64,000 nt of DNA from Nectonema munidae. Lineage: Eukaryota > Nematomorpha > Nectonematoida > Nectonematidae. Made by a program: the position numbers and the translations under genes. The DNA lies in contig JAUIRK010000677.1 in the NCBI GenBank assembly GCA_030549495.1, positions 248,001-312,000 of the forward strand. Direction: 5' to 3'. The notes under the pieces are model-generated. The model was given only the letters and a program-made list of their open reading frames with translations, made no database searches and was not told the origin of the DNA. Shown piece after piece: positions 1 through 12,690 of the stretch (within the stretch, counting starts at the first letter, position 1; each line of letters opens with the position of its first letter).

Positions 1-847
1 GAAAAATCAAGTAGTCTAGTCTACTAGGCACATTACAGGAATTGATGAAAGGATATTTGATTCATAGAGAAAACAAATAACTGAAGGTTGGATAGTTTTA
101 TATGAGTGAATGTAGTCTATAGGCAAAGAGTCTACTATACACCCTGCGATGTTTATATGAAAAAATGTGATTGATTCAGGGGCGAGGGTATAAAATGAAG
201 TTCTAATTGTGCAAACAAAAAATTAAGATGGCATTATTTAATTTTACTAAGCATCATTCAAAAATAGTTTAAAAGCTAAATTGATACAAGCTACAAAAAG
301 TAAAATAACTTAACATTTGCAATGATTTGCCTTTTATAATAACTTTTAGGAAAAAAAGTCTATCAGAAAAATTTATAGAGCTCCAAAAAAAAACTAAAAA
401 ATTTTAGAGCATAACTTAAGTTTTTTGAAAACTAATTTGACGTATCCCCTACAGCATACTCTATGGGTGGAATGGCAGGTTGGTTGACATCATGGACTCA
501 GCACGGAAGCCTCTGGATTTGATACGAATTTGTTCAGTTTGACATAAGCGGTACATCAGTGCCTTCAATGAAAATACACCCGCTGCACCTTACCTTTTAC
601 TCAAAATTTCTTACATAATTAACATAAGAGAGAAAGGAAACAAAATAAACTAATAAAGCAATTTTCACTATTTTAAAATGGAACAGTCTGTTCTCAGAAT
701 AATTTCAAGTTACAAAATGTAACAAACGTAATGATAAAGATTAAGTGACTTGTTGAAAAAAAAATCTTAGCGCGAGTCTAACAATATTCATTGATATAAA
801 ATTGTAACGATTGAAAACTATTTAAATTTAACTCTAAATGCAAATTA
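1..847. other. AT-rich non-coding stretch
   Basis: No ORF with recognisable homology, splice pattern or repeat boundary was seen here. The sequence is AT-rich with short poly-A runs, and ends at the target-site copy of a small hAT-like MITE. Confidence 0.5.
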
Positions 848-855
848 GACAGAAG

Positions 856-1053
856 CAGTGGTGTAGCCAAAAAAAGTTGATAGAAGGGGCACAATTTAAA
901 AACAAAAAACTTGTGCAACATTATTTATACTTTCTTGATCCTTTCATTGGAGAAATTTTCAAAAACTGATATCGCATAAGATGCATGGGGGCACCATGCG
1001 GTACATAGGAGTGTGGGCACGGCCCCTCATGCCCCAGCCTAGGTACGTCACTG
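856..1053. mobile_element. hAT-like MITE with 8-bp target duplication
   Basis: The left end reads CAGTGGTGTAGCC and the right end, reverse-complemented, reads CAGTGACGTACC, which is the usual CAGTG-type hAT terminus. The flanks are gacagaag (848-855) and gagagaag (1054-1061), an 8-bp target-site duplication with one mismatch. It is 198 bp long and non-coding. Purine-rich agagaag repeats follow on the right. Confidence 0.7.
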
Positions 1054-1061
1054 GAGAGAAG

Positions 1062-2652
1062 AGAGCTGAATGAGATAGGAGAGCTTAACAAGAGAAGAGG
1101 GCTTGAATGAAAGAAGAGATCTTGAATGAGAGCTTGAGTGAATGATTGAGTTTTAGCAGAGAAAGCGGAGGAGACAGAAAGAGAAATAGAATCATCGCTG
1201 TGACAAAAGATGAGAAAATCCAGTGGATCATCAACATGTGTTTGCACAAAAATACTACAGATAAGATACACTATGATAAACTTTACTTACTTATTGTGTG
1301 CATATTGAAGCAATGGATTATTATTATTATATAGCTCTCACGCTTCGTCTGTAAAATATGTTCGATAGGAATTTCAGAGCAGCTTTGCATGTGATGTTTG
1401 ATTGATTCGAAAGTCTCCATTCTTTTATCTTTTCGAATGATCATGATCATCATACATATTTTATAAACAAGCAGCAACTCTTATTTATAGAAAATTATTG
1501 GGGGGGGGGGGGGGGAAGGTCATTTTTGCCTCCCTCCCCTCGCCCCCCTGATGTGCGCCCCTGCTTTATTGTTCTTTTACAAAATTCTTTTAAGTTGTGT
1601 TTGATTTTGAAACAAAATTTTTGCTTTGTGCTTCTCGGATTTTTCATGATTTGAGAGATTGCTACTTCTTAGAACAATTGTGCAGTGACAAAGTTTACAC
1701 AATGCTGCCAGTGATCCATCTTCATCTTTTTTACACCATCAAAATATTTTTTCCCAATTCAAATTATATTTACGATTCAATCGTAAGAAGCTTTACATTT
1801 TTTTGAAAAATAAGTATCAGATTGTAAGATTACAAAAAAAGGCGAAAAATTTTTTCAGCACCAAAAAGACTATAAAAAAGCCTAATTTTGGCTTCAAAAA
1901 AGCTAATATAGCAACCATGAAGAAAAAAAATAATCATTAAAAAATTAATTAAAAATTATTTTTTAAATGTAATATTAAAAAAATTTCAAAAATCATTCCA
2001 TAGTTTGCAAACCCGATATCTGAAACGATTATGAAAAGATCTGTCCCTAAAAAGGAAACATAAGATTTTCACTATACCGCGAGTTAAAATTTCGTTGATC
2101 TCTATTGAAAGTAAACGAAGAACTGAAACAGGGCAGAGCAATTATTTATATAACGGTGTAAAAAAGGCATCCTTTCGGTATGTACTACCTTTTCTCAATG
2201 GTTAAAATTTTCGTGTCGAGAGAGAAGGAAGATTTTGGCCTTACGAAATAGCCGATGTAAACATTAAATATTTTTATCTTATTTTTTCATTGTTGCATAT
2301 TACTTTGAACGTGCACATTTCAGGTTTATATAAGGACTGCATTCAAATGGATGGCTTTGTGGGAATAAGGTTTTGTCAAGAGTGGTATGATTGATATATA
2401 CATTCAATATTTTTCTTGTATATACTTTGTATTTAGTAATAATATGCTTTACCCTAAAGAAGACAAAGAGAATAAAATATTGCTCTATGCGGTAACTTTT
2501 TTTTGGATAAAACATTAAAAAATTTGAGCGAGCATTTTTTCCTTATATAAGAATGCTGGTTCATGTTTTGAAGATAATTTGTAATTAAAACAATGTTGCA
2601 GTTATCATCAATTATCATACCTGTTGTAGTTACCATCAATCATCATAACTGA
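1062..2652. other. non-coding stretch with poly-G tract and one MITE end
   Basis: The first part is rich in agagaag/gaatgag units. A 16-base G run lies at 1500-1515. The following C-rich segment ends in gcgcccctg at 1563, which reverse-complemented starts CAGGGGCGC and looks like one hAT-type terminus with no partner seen. The rest is AT-rich with no supported gene. Confidence 0.4.
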
Positions 2653-2731
2653 TGCAGTTATCATCATCATCACACATACAATATATTACTATTATTAAAT
2701 TAACTCTTCAGATAAATATATTCATCATCCC
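2653..2731. repeat. left copy of an ATC-rich direct repeat flanking the MULE
   Basis: About 80 bp here, containing the motif caatatattactattattaa, is repeated with small differences at about 5101-5180, on the other side of the MULE at 2740-4995. The local sequence also carries repeated atcatc units. Confidence 0.7.
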
Positions 2732-2739
2732 AGTAATTA

Positions 2740-4995
2740 TAGGGTGTAGGAAAAAAACTCCTTACGAAAAAACCCCTCAGAAAATCTTCTCTATGGAAAT
2801 CTGTCTTTTTTAACGTTTGCTTAAATATGTAAAGTTTCCAATATTTGTTCGAACAAGTTATACGATTTCAAATGTGTCATTTATTGCATTATATAATATA
2901 TATACATATATGTTAGTTTATGTGATAATACGTGACTTTCCAAAAAATTTTGTATAATCAAGAGAGAAGCCACCTCGACCCCCTCCTCGGTCCATTTGGT
3001 AGTGAACGCCCAAATTGAAAAGTAAACCGCTACCACTAGGAAAGAATGGTTCACCTCGCCAAGCGCTGTACTAGTTGATTTTGTAGTTTTCTTGAACATG
3101 AGTGAGACAAATGCTATACAAGATGACAACCTTGAAGTGAAAAGCTATGAACGAAAAAACAACGCACAGAAAGATGATAAACGAGATAGAAAGAGTCAAA
3201 CTTAAAATGAGAAAACTTCTTGCAATACAGTCTCTTCAAAGAAAACAGCGTGTGTGATGAACACGTGTGTTAAACAAGACTTCTTTGTATTTGTTTTTCC
3301 ACTTTATGTTTGATAGGACCAAATGTTCTCATTTTCATAAAGTGTCTTCTAATCAATTCAATACAAACTAACTCATCCCTTTGGACCATTTTTTCTACTA
3401 TTACACTCGATGGAATTGATTAAAAATAATAATGGTGGAGAAAAGCTATGTTATGAGAACTTCATGTACACGAAGAAATATAAGAGTAAATCAAGAATCC
3501 GATGGGAGTGTTCTCAAAAAGTAGCTTTTGGCTGCAAAGGCGCGATTGCAACTGACCTGATTTTGTCCACCATTTTTTGTTCTGTAGAACATAGTCATGA
3601 GAATAGTGAAGACCGTGTCCATGTAGCAAAAGCAAAAAATTTAATGAAAGAAAATGCTACTGCAAACAGAGGCAATCCAGGCCAAATCATGTCTGATGTT
3701 TCAGTTACTCTCCCCTTGGATGTTCGCGCAGTTCTCGGAAATCCTGACTCTAAAACGGTCAATAAAAAATCAAAAACCTGGATCATTGCCGAAAGAACCA
3801 GAATCTCTACAGAGTTTAATACTTCCCAGAGAATGCACGCTTCATGATGGTAAAGAGATTTAATACATGCAACTGAAGAATCTCTACGTCTCCTTGCAAA
3901 TTCTTCTGAGTGGTTTATGGATGGCACTTTCTCAGTAGTACCCAAACTTTTCAATCAACTGTAAGTTATCCGTGCTTTCCTTTATGAAACTTCTCAAATG
4001 TGTGTTTATTCATTTCCTCCCGGTAAGTCACAAGCAGTTTACGAAGGGTTGTTTAATGCTATAATCAGAAAATGCGATAATATGTGTATCAACCTTGATC
4101 CAAGTACAATTGTATGTGATTTTGAACAAGCCTTTGTTGAGCATATTAGTATGCATGGCTGCTTTTTTCATTTGACACAAAACCCATGAAAAAAAATACA
4201 ATAACTTGGTATCCAACAACAGTACTGTGTTAACGAAAACACAAGGCTTCCTGTGGTATGATTAGCAGCCTAGATTTTCTTCCACTGGATAAAGTTCCAG
4301 AGGGACTGAATTATTTGGGAAGAAACATTCCAGATGCGTACGTTGCCAGAGTTGTTGGACTATTTCGCCAAAACCCACATCTCTGGAACATATCGAAGCG
4401 TTCAGACACCTTCCCCTTCTGGAATTCTCATGCGTTTAACAGGACCTGTTTTTCCACCAAAGTTATGGAATGTTCATTCAATTACGTTGGAAAAGAGATC
4501 CAGAACTAATAATTTTTCAGAAGCATGGAACAATAGCTATAAACAAATGCTCAAACATAGCCATCCATGAATCTTCGTAGCTATTGAGGGCCTTAAAAAA
4601 GATGCTACAATGGTTTCGGAAACAGTTTTGCGAGATACGCAAGGTCTACCGCCACAAAAGCGTACCAAAAAGGTAAGAAAAGATTTACAAGCTCAACTAC
4701 AGAACTTATGCAAAGATTTAGTTGACGGTCTAAGGACAATTGAACTCTTCCTTAAAGGTGTTGCTAACTGTATCAGATGGAAGTGATCATTCCAAACAAT
4801 TATCATTTTATCGCATGCTTATTTTGTTTTCTAATACATTTTTTAATAAAAAATTAACTTTTGACTTTTAATTAAATAAGGTTAATTGTTTGGTTCGTAT
4901 GAAAACCATATTTGTTTTTTCCTAAAAGGTTTATTTCAAGGGATTTTTTCCTAAGGGGTTTTTTCCGCACTCCGATTTCCTTATGTACACCCCTA
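2740..4995 (+). mobile_element. MULE DNA transposon (FLYWCH type), decayed
   Basis: The element is bounded by inverted ends: the left begins tagggtgta and soon has aaaaaacccct, and the right, reverse-complemented, begins taggggtgta and then aaaaaacccct. Between them lies a broken Mutator-like transposase on the plus strand. No clear 8-10-bp target duplication was seen right at the ends. Its length of about 2.26 kb is reasonable for a MULE with a short transposase and short inverted repeats. Confidence 0.75.
3410..4785 (+). pseudogene. MULE transposase with N-terminal FLYWCH finger, broken
   Basis: The N-terminal part (3410-3620) has FLYWCH features: a YxNFMYTKKYKSKSRIRWEC-like start, a later Cys, and a closing HSH. 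Around 3855-3960 a frame gives FMDGTFSVVP, the first catalytic Asp region of MULE transposases. At 4000-4190 there is PPGKSQAVYEGLF, then VCDFEQAFV (second Asp) and HGCFFHLTQ. At 4440-4570, WNVHSITLEKRSRTNNFSEAW matches the C-terminal WN..RTNN..E..N motif. The pieces lie in different frames with stops between them, so no full protein is made. The family call is confident and activity is excluded by the breaks. Confidence 0.85.
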
Positions 4996-5100
4996 TTCTC
5001 GAAATAACATTAAATATTTTTGGAACATACATAATTTTTCTCGAAGACAAGTCTTATCATTCATCCTACAAGATATTACTGTCAAATAAAATCATCAAAG

Positions 5101-5180
5101 TGATGTAGTTATCATCAATCATCATACAATATATTACTATTATTAAATATACTCATCAGATAATTATATTCATCAGACCA
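5101..5180. repeat. right copy of the direct repeat flanking the MULE
   Basis: This resembles 2653-2731, including the shared motif caatatattactattattaa and the following catcagataa-ttatattcatca stretch. It lies about 105 bp beyond the MULE right end, so it is too far away and too long to be an ordinary target-site duplication. Confidence 0.7.
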
Positions 5181-5392
5181 AATAGGTAATCGGACATTTC
5201 TCGACGGTTGTAAATCATTTCATTTTATATTCTCTCCAACTTGCCTATCTCCACTGTGTTAACTTTTCTCTCTTTGCAACTACATATGAGATGACGACAT
5301 TCGCTCTTTCTATCAATGCAGTGCAGGAAACTTCTGTCTCATTGATTTTCATTATTTATTGAGCACACTTTTATTGAAGAATATGAAACAAC

Positions 5393-5879
5393 GGGTGTGA
5401 CTTTTTTACGCAATCACTCGAAATCCTCATTTTTGCAATCCCTATTTTTTCATGATCCCCACTATTTCTCTACTTTTCAGAGCTTATTCTAAGAATCGGC
5501 ATGTGATTTTCCATCGGCTTTGAGCATAATTTTTCAGAAAAAACACATGATTGAAAAGAAGTATATAATAATGATAAATTTGCGTAGAAAAAACAAAATT
5601 TGTCAAAGAATAAGATGAAAAAATTAAGAAAAATAATGAGAAAAGTGAAGAAATACTAGGAATCATAAAAAAGGGTTGCAAACAAAAGTAAGGTATTGCT
5701 AAGGATTGCGACTAGAATGGGAAAACAATTTTGAGATTGTGAGTGGTTGCGAACAAAAATGGGGATTGTGCAAGATGCAAGACAACTGAAAAACGCTTGG
5801 GATCATGAAAAAATGGGGTTCACAAAGAAAAATGAACGATTGCAAAAGATTGAGTGATTGCGTAAAAAAGTCACACCTG
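5393..5879. mobile_element. MITE with 25-bp perfect inverted ends and 8-bp duplication
   Basis: The inverted ends share GTGTGACTTTTTTACGCAAT followed by CACTC without mismatch. GAAACAAC stands at 5385-5392 and again at 5880-5887. The element is 487 bp, non-coding, and internally contains several ggattg-type repeats. The right end reads CAGGTGTG when reverse-complemented, which with the 8-bp duplication suggests a hAT-like non-autonomous element. Confidence 0.8.
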
Positions 5880-5887
5880 GAAACAAC

Positions 5888-7302
5888 CAGTTTCGGAGAA
5901 TGATCTCCTTCTTTAGAGTTATTGTTTTGTCAAGGAATAGCCTATGGCGAGGATTGTCTTAGAACCGACCAAATGTATTTAGAAATTCCTATAGGCGCTC
6001 TCGTATATACATGATACACACATATAAAAAATAATAGGAAAGCCAAAAGCGCTGCTTGAGTCCCGTTTCTAAGACTGCGATTGTCTATACTCTCTCCACT
6101 GATGTTTCTTCGTCAAGTGCTTTCTGACCTTGGACCTTGGGAGCATAACACTCTGTGAAAGCGCTCTTGCAGTTCAGTGAAAACAAGAGGAATAAGATGT
6201 TTTATTACGCGACTCTTATTGCCATTTTTGCATTGTTGTCTTTCTCCATCTATCATTTGCTTGTTATCATTGCTTGGCTTGGCTCAATAAAATTTTGATT
6301 TCTTGTTTTTTTCCTTGCTTCGGTATATTTTATACCTTGCATCTGACATTTAAATGTCCCTGTATGGTCATCATGCAATCTGGCCCCAATGGCCCCCTAT
6401 ATTTAAGCCCTTCACAGTATTCGCTACATAAATTGCGCAGTGCTTCTTTTTAGGGGCGGAGTGAAATGCAAACGGATATCGTAACTCCCATTTCACTAAC
6501 GAAGGTGTGTTTGCTTTCGTTGAAATACGTTGACTGCAATTTTCTGACGCTTTCTCGCAATCATTCAGTCATTCGCTTCACTTTTTTTATCTCATACACC
6601 ACACTCACTTCTCATCTCAACGTTGTTTTTGTTGTGGCTCCAACCACTTGTCTTGGCACAACCATTTACTCAAAAATGGGGAGGTGATGAAAAGTTAGAT
6701 GCTCAACATAAAAGGAAGTTAGCCACACGTTTTAATGTAAAATAATGTGAAGATCAAAACAGTCCTTGCAAATGTATCACTAAAGAAATTGTAAGTTAAA
6801 GACGAGCAGTTCATTGATTTAATCATAGGATATGAAATAAATAAAACACTTACATACCCGCCGTTGATTGTGTCAAAATAACTAAATTTGAGTAATTTTG
6901 TTAACTATAATTTGAAAAATCTTTCAAAAATCCCTTTATGCACTAAAAACTGCAAAAATATATGTGATAACATCTTTTTGTTTAAAGACGATTCTCAGTG
7001 TGTATTTTATGTCTTTAACCTGCTGTTTTGAAAAAGATATATTGTCTTAATACAGATAATTCATCCTTTGATTTTGTTATGAAAAATGAAATGTTTTTTT
7101 TCGCTAAAAAATTTTGGGCGTGTTTTGGGGGGTCATAGCGGTTGACCGCTATCAAATTTGCCGTGGATATTTTGCTGATTTCCTTGTGCGCTTCTCAGGC
7201 ACTAATATCCAAGATATATTGGGCAAGTGCAGGATGTATATCAATTGCAATCAATCAGATTTTTCACAAGATCTAAAAAGCTCTTCGCTTATTTAATGAT
7301 AG
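5888..7302 (+). other. region upstream of the recognised RPB9 exon
   Basis: The RPB9 N-terminal exon is expected upstream of 7303, but I could not recognise it here. The only larger ORFs (6466-6687 and 7114-7296) show no convincing homology. The stretch around 6440-6690 is less AT-rich than its surroundings, which might be a promoter or 5' UTR, but this is only a guess. Confidence 0.3.
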
Positions 7303-9371
7303 TGCCGCAACTGCGTCTACAAAGAAGCTACAAGTAACAACTGCATCTACATTAACCGAATAATGCACGAAGTGAACGAACTTCTTCAAATAAACCCCGA
7401 TGTCATCAATGATCCTACACTGCCTAGAACCGGGGAAGATCATGCGTGTCCCAGGTGTGGTCATAAGGAGGCCGTGTTTTTTCAAGCCCAAAGCTCTAAA
7501 GCAGAAGTAATACTTTTTTGAATATTTAACCCTAAGCTATCATTATAAATAAGGAATTGTGAAAGATGGTTTGTCTTAGAATATCTTGTTGCAGAAAGTT
7601 AGCGTATACGCTTTCTTCAAATCTTTCCCAGATGATACCTAATGCCAATTTTTCTGAATATAACAAATTTCGATTTTAAAATAGGCATTATTTATTTTGA
7701 TATGTACCTCTTTTCGACGTGGTCTAATTTTTAAACTCAAAATTGAAGCATCTTTCAAGTAATTCTTTTGCATCCTATGATTCAAACAAATAAGCGTTTT
7801 TGAAAAATTCCATTCAAAAGATGTTATTTTTTATGATTAAAGTGTTTTAGTTTAAATACAAAAAATTATCAAAAAACCCATGAAAATTGTGCAACCTCTT
7901 TATCTGCAACATAGGTCCTACAAGAAGTATTGGCTTGAAAAGAATTCAACAGGTGCGTAGAAGAGCAAGCTGGCTATGAACATTTTTTATGATAAATATT
8001 TGCTATAACATTAATTTACAAAAAACTTTGATTGCATTAAGATGTTTCAGCAAAAAACACTCAAAAGAGGAAAAATGTTGAAAGAGTTTTTCAAAGAAAT
8101 GCAAGAGAAACAGCAATATTACTTTTACATGACATTTTAGCAATTTGGTGGATGGATTAAATTTAAGGTTTTGGTTAAATTTGACTTTTGTAAGACGTTG
8201 AAACTTCAACATTGACATTTTATTTAGCTGATCTATTTCAAAATTGAATGTTTTTAGTGTTGAACTTCAATACCGCAGGAAACTCTTATTGATTGCAAAG
8301 CAGAGTTCTATGTTTTTTTGAATATTTGAAAGTTTAAATTCAAAAAATATCTTTAATTTAAAAAAGTCTATATATAGTTGAGATATTATGAAGATAATAA
8401 TATGTGGTGAAGACAAACAACAAGCGAACTTTATCAGAAGCATAATTATGTTTGAAAAAGTTTATTGTTTTAAATTTGTTTAAAACTTGAATAATTTACG
8501 CTATCCAAAATATAGGCCGTAAATTTCCCCCTGGAAGAACACATCCTTCCACCCAAAACCCTCACCATAAATTTTTTATGAATTTTCATAGAAATTGATC
8601 GTACATAGACCGCCTAATGCTTAAAGTAAGTTTGTCGAAAATTCTGGGACGTGAAAGTTGCTCCTCTCAAATTGGGTTAAGCGCCGTTATGATTCTTGTG
8701 AAAATAATTCTTTTAACCCACTTTAAACACCTCTTTCGTTGTTTTATTTCAAATGACCACTTCAACATCTCCACAAGTTTCATCTAATTATCTTATAGTT
8801 TAAAAAGTATTTAAGACTGTCAAGGTCTACCCTTTTGGAGGGGGGGGGTAAATTTCCGAAGGATATTTTCCAGGGCTTTTTTCATCATAAACGCGAGGCT
8901 CCTACTCTAAAAGAGTAAAATTTTTTTGCATATTTATATTTCGTGCGGTATGTAGTAAGAAATAAAATAAATAAAAAAGCGCATAAATTAAAATTGGATA
9001 GACACTATGCAATTTATGTTTACTTGGAGACCTATTGTTTATTGTAGACAAGTTTTTTATAAAAAGACTTTTGGCCTTTGTTATTTGCAAAATGGTTTCA
9101 TGATCAATACTTTAAACAATTTCATTTTTATCTCCTAGAATTTAAAAAATTGTGTTACTCTTTGCGCGTGGCCCTTCAAGGTTTTGGGCTCTTTTTAATA
9201 AAATAGTTTAAAACCGAACCTGAACGCAAAGAAAGAAAAACAATACTTTTTTTCAATCTTCTTTATAATTTCTTTATAGAGTATTATTATATATTTTTTT
9301 AATTTCAGAATGAAATGAGGTTATATTATGTTTGCACAGATTCTAATTGCACCCATATTTGGACAGAGTGA
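7303..9371 (+). CDS. POLR2I: RNA polymerase II subunit RPB9 (two exons recognised, 5' exon missing)
   Basis: RPB9 is a small zinc-ribbon subunit of nuclear RNA polymerase II, involved in start-site choice, elongation and fidelity. Exon 7303-7506 begins [19 protein letters not shown] and continues with [31 protein letters not shown] and [14 protein letters not shown]. It starts after gatag and ends at GAA|GTAATA. Exon 9309-9371 follows ttcag and reads [20 protein letters not shown], then a stop. Both exons join in phase 0. The second ribbon is complete with Cys pairs in CPRC and CTDSNC. Only the last two cysteines of the N-terminal ribbon (CRNC) are present, so about 45 residues must come from an unfound upstream exon. 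The intron is 1802 bp and shows no recognisable gene. There are no frameshifts or stops in the exons, so the gene looks active. Confidence 0.93.
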
Positions 9372-9481
9372 TTTGAAAATTAATATCATTGATCTTCTTC
9401 GAAAGCTTGGATGAATCGTATAATTTCATAACTTAAATTCTGTGATGAATTTTTTATAAAAAATATTTTACTTTTTTTTTT

Positions 9482-9487
9482 AATAAA
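9482..9487 (+). promoter_or_regulatory. candidate poly(A) signal of the RPB9 gene
   Basis: AATAAA lies about 110 bp after the RPB9 stop codon, in an AT-rich 3' flank with a second overlapping aataaact motif. It is the first AATAAA on this strand after the stop. Confidence 0.6.
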
Positions 9488-9489
9488 AT

Positions 9490-11340
9490 AAACTTTCTGT
9501 ATATTATTTTTCTATTTCAAAATGTTTAAATTTTACATAAATCCAATCTTTTTGATATTTCCACACAAACTAGGAAATTTCATAAAAACTTACCATTCTT
9601 TTTTCAAGTTTAAACTTAACCTCATTTTGGGGTTTTGCTTTTTTTTTAAATTTATTTAATATCTATTTTTGAAAGATATTAACTTGATTTTCCAGAAGAC
9701 CTAATTTTTTTGGAGAAAAACATTTGGAGTAAAGCTTGAAACATTTTACATACTCATTAAGAAGAAGAAAAATATTTATTCGCTATAAGCTGGATCATCA
9801 AACGGCTTAGTGGAGCCTCTTGCTATAATGACCCAAAAAAATATACACTTATTTAATGCACAAATTATTATATATCAAAGTAAGCATATTAATACATGAA
9901 TTATTTGAAGAAAAAAATGAGAATAAAGATGAGTGTATGCATAAAATTATAAGACAAAAGGAATATATTCAAATGGGAGTTAGAGCAAGAGGGAAGTTTT
10001 TGAAGACTTTCTAGGATAGGCTGAGATGCTTGCAAACAGTTGAAACTTTCAAAGACATGAGTTAATATCAACATAGGATGGAACAATTTCTTCATGAAGT
10101 TTTTTCTAAATTTAGAAAGATTGGGGATGTGTTGTAAAATAAATCACGATTTTTATTGTAGAACTTTATAACTTTCCAAACAATCGAATTTTTTTATTTT
10201 TTAGCCTAAAAAAAGGAAAGGTGAACTTGCTGGTTGGGCGAAGGTAATAAACATTTGAGGATAAATTGGGAGGAAAAAGATTCGGAAACACTGTAGGAAG
10301 TTTGTCATTTTGAAATTGCAGTTTTATTTCATAAAAACTATATTATTGGTTGAAATGTTTATTTAATATATAATAATAATACTGCTACTAATACTACCAA
10401 TACTACTTTTTGGAAATTTTTACTTGTTTGATTTGCAAAGAATTAAACTGTTTTTCAATATTTCTTTTTCATGATATATATATCATTAGAAAGCTTATCG
10501 TTTGCTACATACTCTAGAATAATTTATTTTTGCAAAAGCTTTTTAATTTTTTTAATAACTGGACTTTACTTCGAAAAATTTTGTCTAACTTAAAACAACT
10601 AGGAAAAATTCCTTGTGTCATGCAAGAATTCAACAGTATTTGTAGTATATCTTATTATTGACTGTTTTCATCAAATTTGTAGTAAGTGTCTTCACTTGAA
10701 ACGTGACTAAAAGAGAAGTTGTTACAAGTTTCACATATGTATTTTAAGTACGATTCATTGGAAATAGATCCAGTATCAATTTGAGGATTAGTGGAATAGA
10801 CATTAAACGTATTCGCTAAAGTCTCATCTAGGAGATTTTTATTTTCATCCGAAATTGCAAACGAATTTTCATTCTTAGGTTTTAATTCAAATCCCTCCAC
10901 ATTTTTTTGATATCGTTTTTAGGTTCAAATTTTAATAATGATATTTCCTCAATTGTAATTTGTTGTACAATTTGTACACAAAAATTATTTAGCTTGCTAT
11001 AAAACAAAAATCTGAAAAGTACAACATTCAATATTCTAGGAGGCGCAAATACATGAAAAGTTAAATGTATATCATCACAAGTACAAAAAAATGTCTAAAT
11101 TTGTTTGACTTAAAACAACATTTACTCCAATGATATAATGATGTACAAAATGTACACATATACTTTATGTAATGGCATATCCATCCAAGTTATTTTAAAT
11201 TGTTCATATCAATCAGTTGTGCTTGCAAGTGAAGCACGTTTTAGGCATGTGGCAGATGTTTTGCCTTACTTCCAGACATCACAATTCTTTTTTCACTCCG
11301 CTTGTCTTTTTCTTTTCCTTATTCTACTCTGACATCGTTG
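9490..11340. other. AT-rich stretch, no supported gene
   Basis: Nothing here could be identified with confidence. A short trinucleotide-like run (act/tac units) is at about 10378-10412. An open minus-strand stretch at 10655-10900 has ordinary-looking composition but no ATG, no clear splice sites and no homology that I recognise. Confidence 0.4.
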
Positions 11341-11359
11341 TTCATAAGAAATTGTTGAA

Positions 11360-11700
11360 ATGAAGGGAAAGAGAACTTCTTTCAAAAATGCTTGTGTGTT
11401 TCTTTCTCTGTGTAACGAAGATGATGCCAGTTTTGACGAAACCGAAGTGGTTGAGGTTGTACATGAAGAACTCGATGTAAATCTGATTCAAAGAAGGGAT
11501 TATGATGACTTTGAAGAAGATTGTGAAGACGAAGAAGGAGAAATGACTGTATACTACCAAAGCCCTGATGAATCAAGCAGTGAAGTTTCTGATGACGTTG
11601 ACAATAATTCTGATGATTTTGATTTAGTATCTAGAGGTAAAAGAGATCCTAATGAAGTTATAAGAGGGAGTATGAATCCAATTCTACCTGCTTCACGTTT
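11360..11700 (+). pseudogene. acidic ORF, possible piggyBac N-terminus
   Basis: The ORF begins MKGKRTSFKNACVF and is rich in Asp, Glu and Ser in its second half (for example DDFEEDCEDEEGE and SDDVDNNSDDFD). Such an acidic N-terminus is common in piggyBac transposases but is not specific. The assignment rests mainly on position and strand relative to the piggyBac C-terminus at 18.2 kb. It could also belong to the neighbouring retroelement fossil. Confidence 0.35.
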
Positions 11701-12580
11701 GAGAGCTTCCGGTACTGATGCACACTGAGGATGCTACCTTGCCTTCAGAGAGCCAACCCGCCTTACCTATGATTGACTCGCCTCCGTCATTCTTCCAGGA
11801 CATCATCGATGCTGTGGCACAAGATATTATCGACTGGCCTTTTCCTGATGTCCAGCCATCGCCTATAATTCCTGATAACATCCCCACACAGGTGCTGGGT
11901 GATGATATCCTGCAAGCCATTCTTGTGGAAGTTTCTGGGTCAGACGGCATTCCTGCCCTTCTGAATCAAGAAGAAGATGATCCAAATTTCGATGAACCGC
12001 TCCCTGAAAACTTTCGCGGGTATGACGATCTTCGACACTTCATTCATGAAATGTTGCACCACCCGCAATTGGGTACAAAGCTAGTAGCGGTACTAAACTA
12101 CCATCTTTCCAAAGACTTATACAAAGGTGACACCTGGCGCAACATCTTCACTCGAGTTCGAAGAAATCCAGGAAGATGATCATTCTGATACTCTAGCTCA
12201 GTGATTCTTAAGCTGGGGGTCGTGACCCCCTTAGGCGTAATTTTAAATTCTTAGAGGGGTAATGAAAACCGGATTAAAAATTGTTTTTATTAGTCGTTTT
12301 GTGATAATGATAAAAGGTACATTCAAGCATTTTTTCTCTACGCAAAAACAGGATGTAAATTTCTTATATAAATGTATTAGTAATTAGTCAGTATTTTTCT
12401 AATTCTCCATATGTAGTCGCCAAAACACATTTTTGTCATCTTACATTGCTTCTTGCTTCTTTTCTTCATGCTTTTGCTCTATATAATTTTCCTAACACAT
12501 ATCACATACGGCTGTAATTTCTCTTTCCATTTTGACTTTATCAAATTACACCAATCATAAATAATTGTTTTATCATTGTT

Positions 12581-12690
12581 ATTTAATATCAGTTGAAATG
12601 AAATCATATTGCACATGCATACAACAATGAAAAAATGATTTAATGTCAGTTGAAATGAAATCATATTGCACATGCATACAACAATGATAA
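12581..12690. repeat. 57-bp tandem duplication
   Basis: A unit containing gttgaaatgaaatcatattg and gcacatgcatacaacaatga occurs twice, starting at about 12581 and 12638. It lies in the 5' non-coding part of the hAT element. Confidence 0.8.

Noticed and set aside
921-1271. 116-codon minus-strand ORF
   Set aside because: It runs across a MITE and agagaag-type simple repeats. The Ser/Leu-rich product is a compositional artefact.
7114-7296. Possible RPB9 first exon
   Set aside because: A few words (for example gtgcgcttct and tgcagg) loosely resemble the expected first-exon codons, but no frame gives the zinc-ribbon cysteines.
8520-8880. Inverted ggtaaatttcc/ccccc words as MITE ends
   Set aside because: The pairing is short and dominated by C- and G-runs. 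No target duplication is present.
10655-10900. 81-codon open stretch on the minus strand
   Set aside because: It has no ATG, no convincing splice sites and no family that I recognise. Kept only as a remark.
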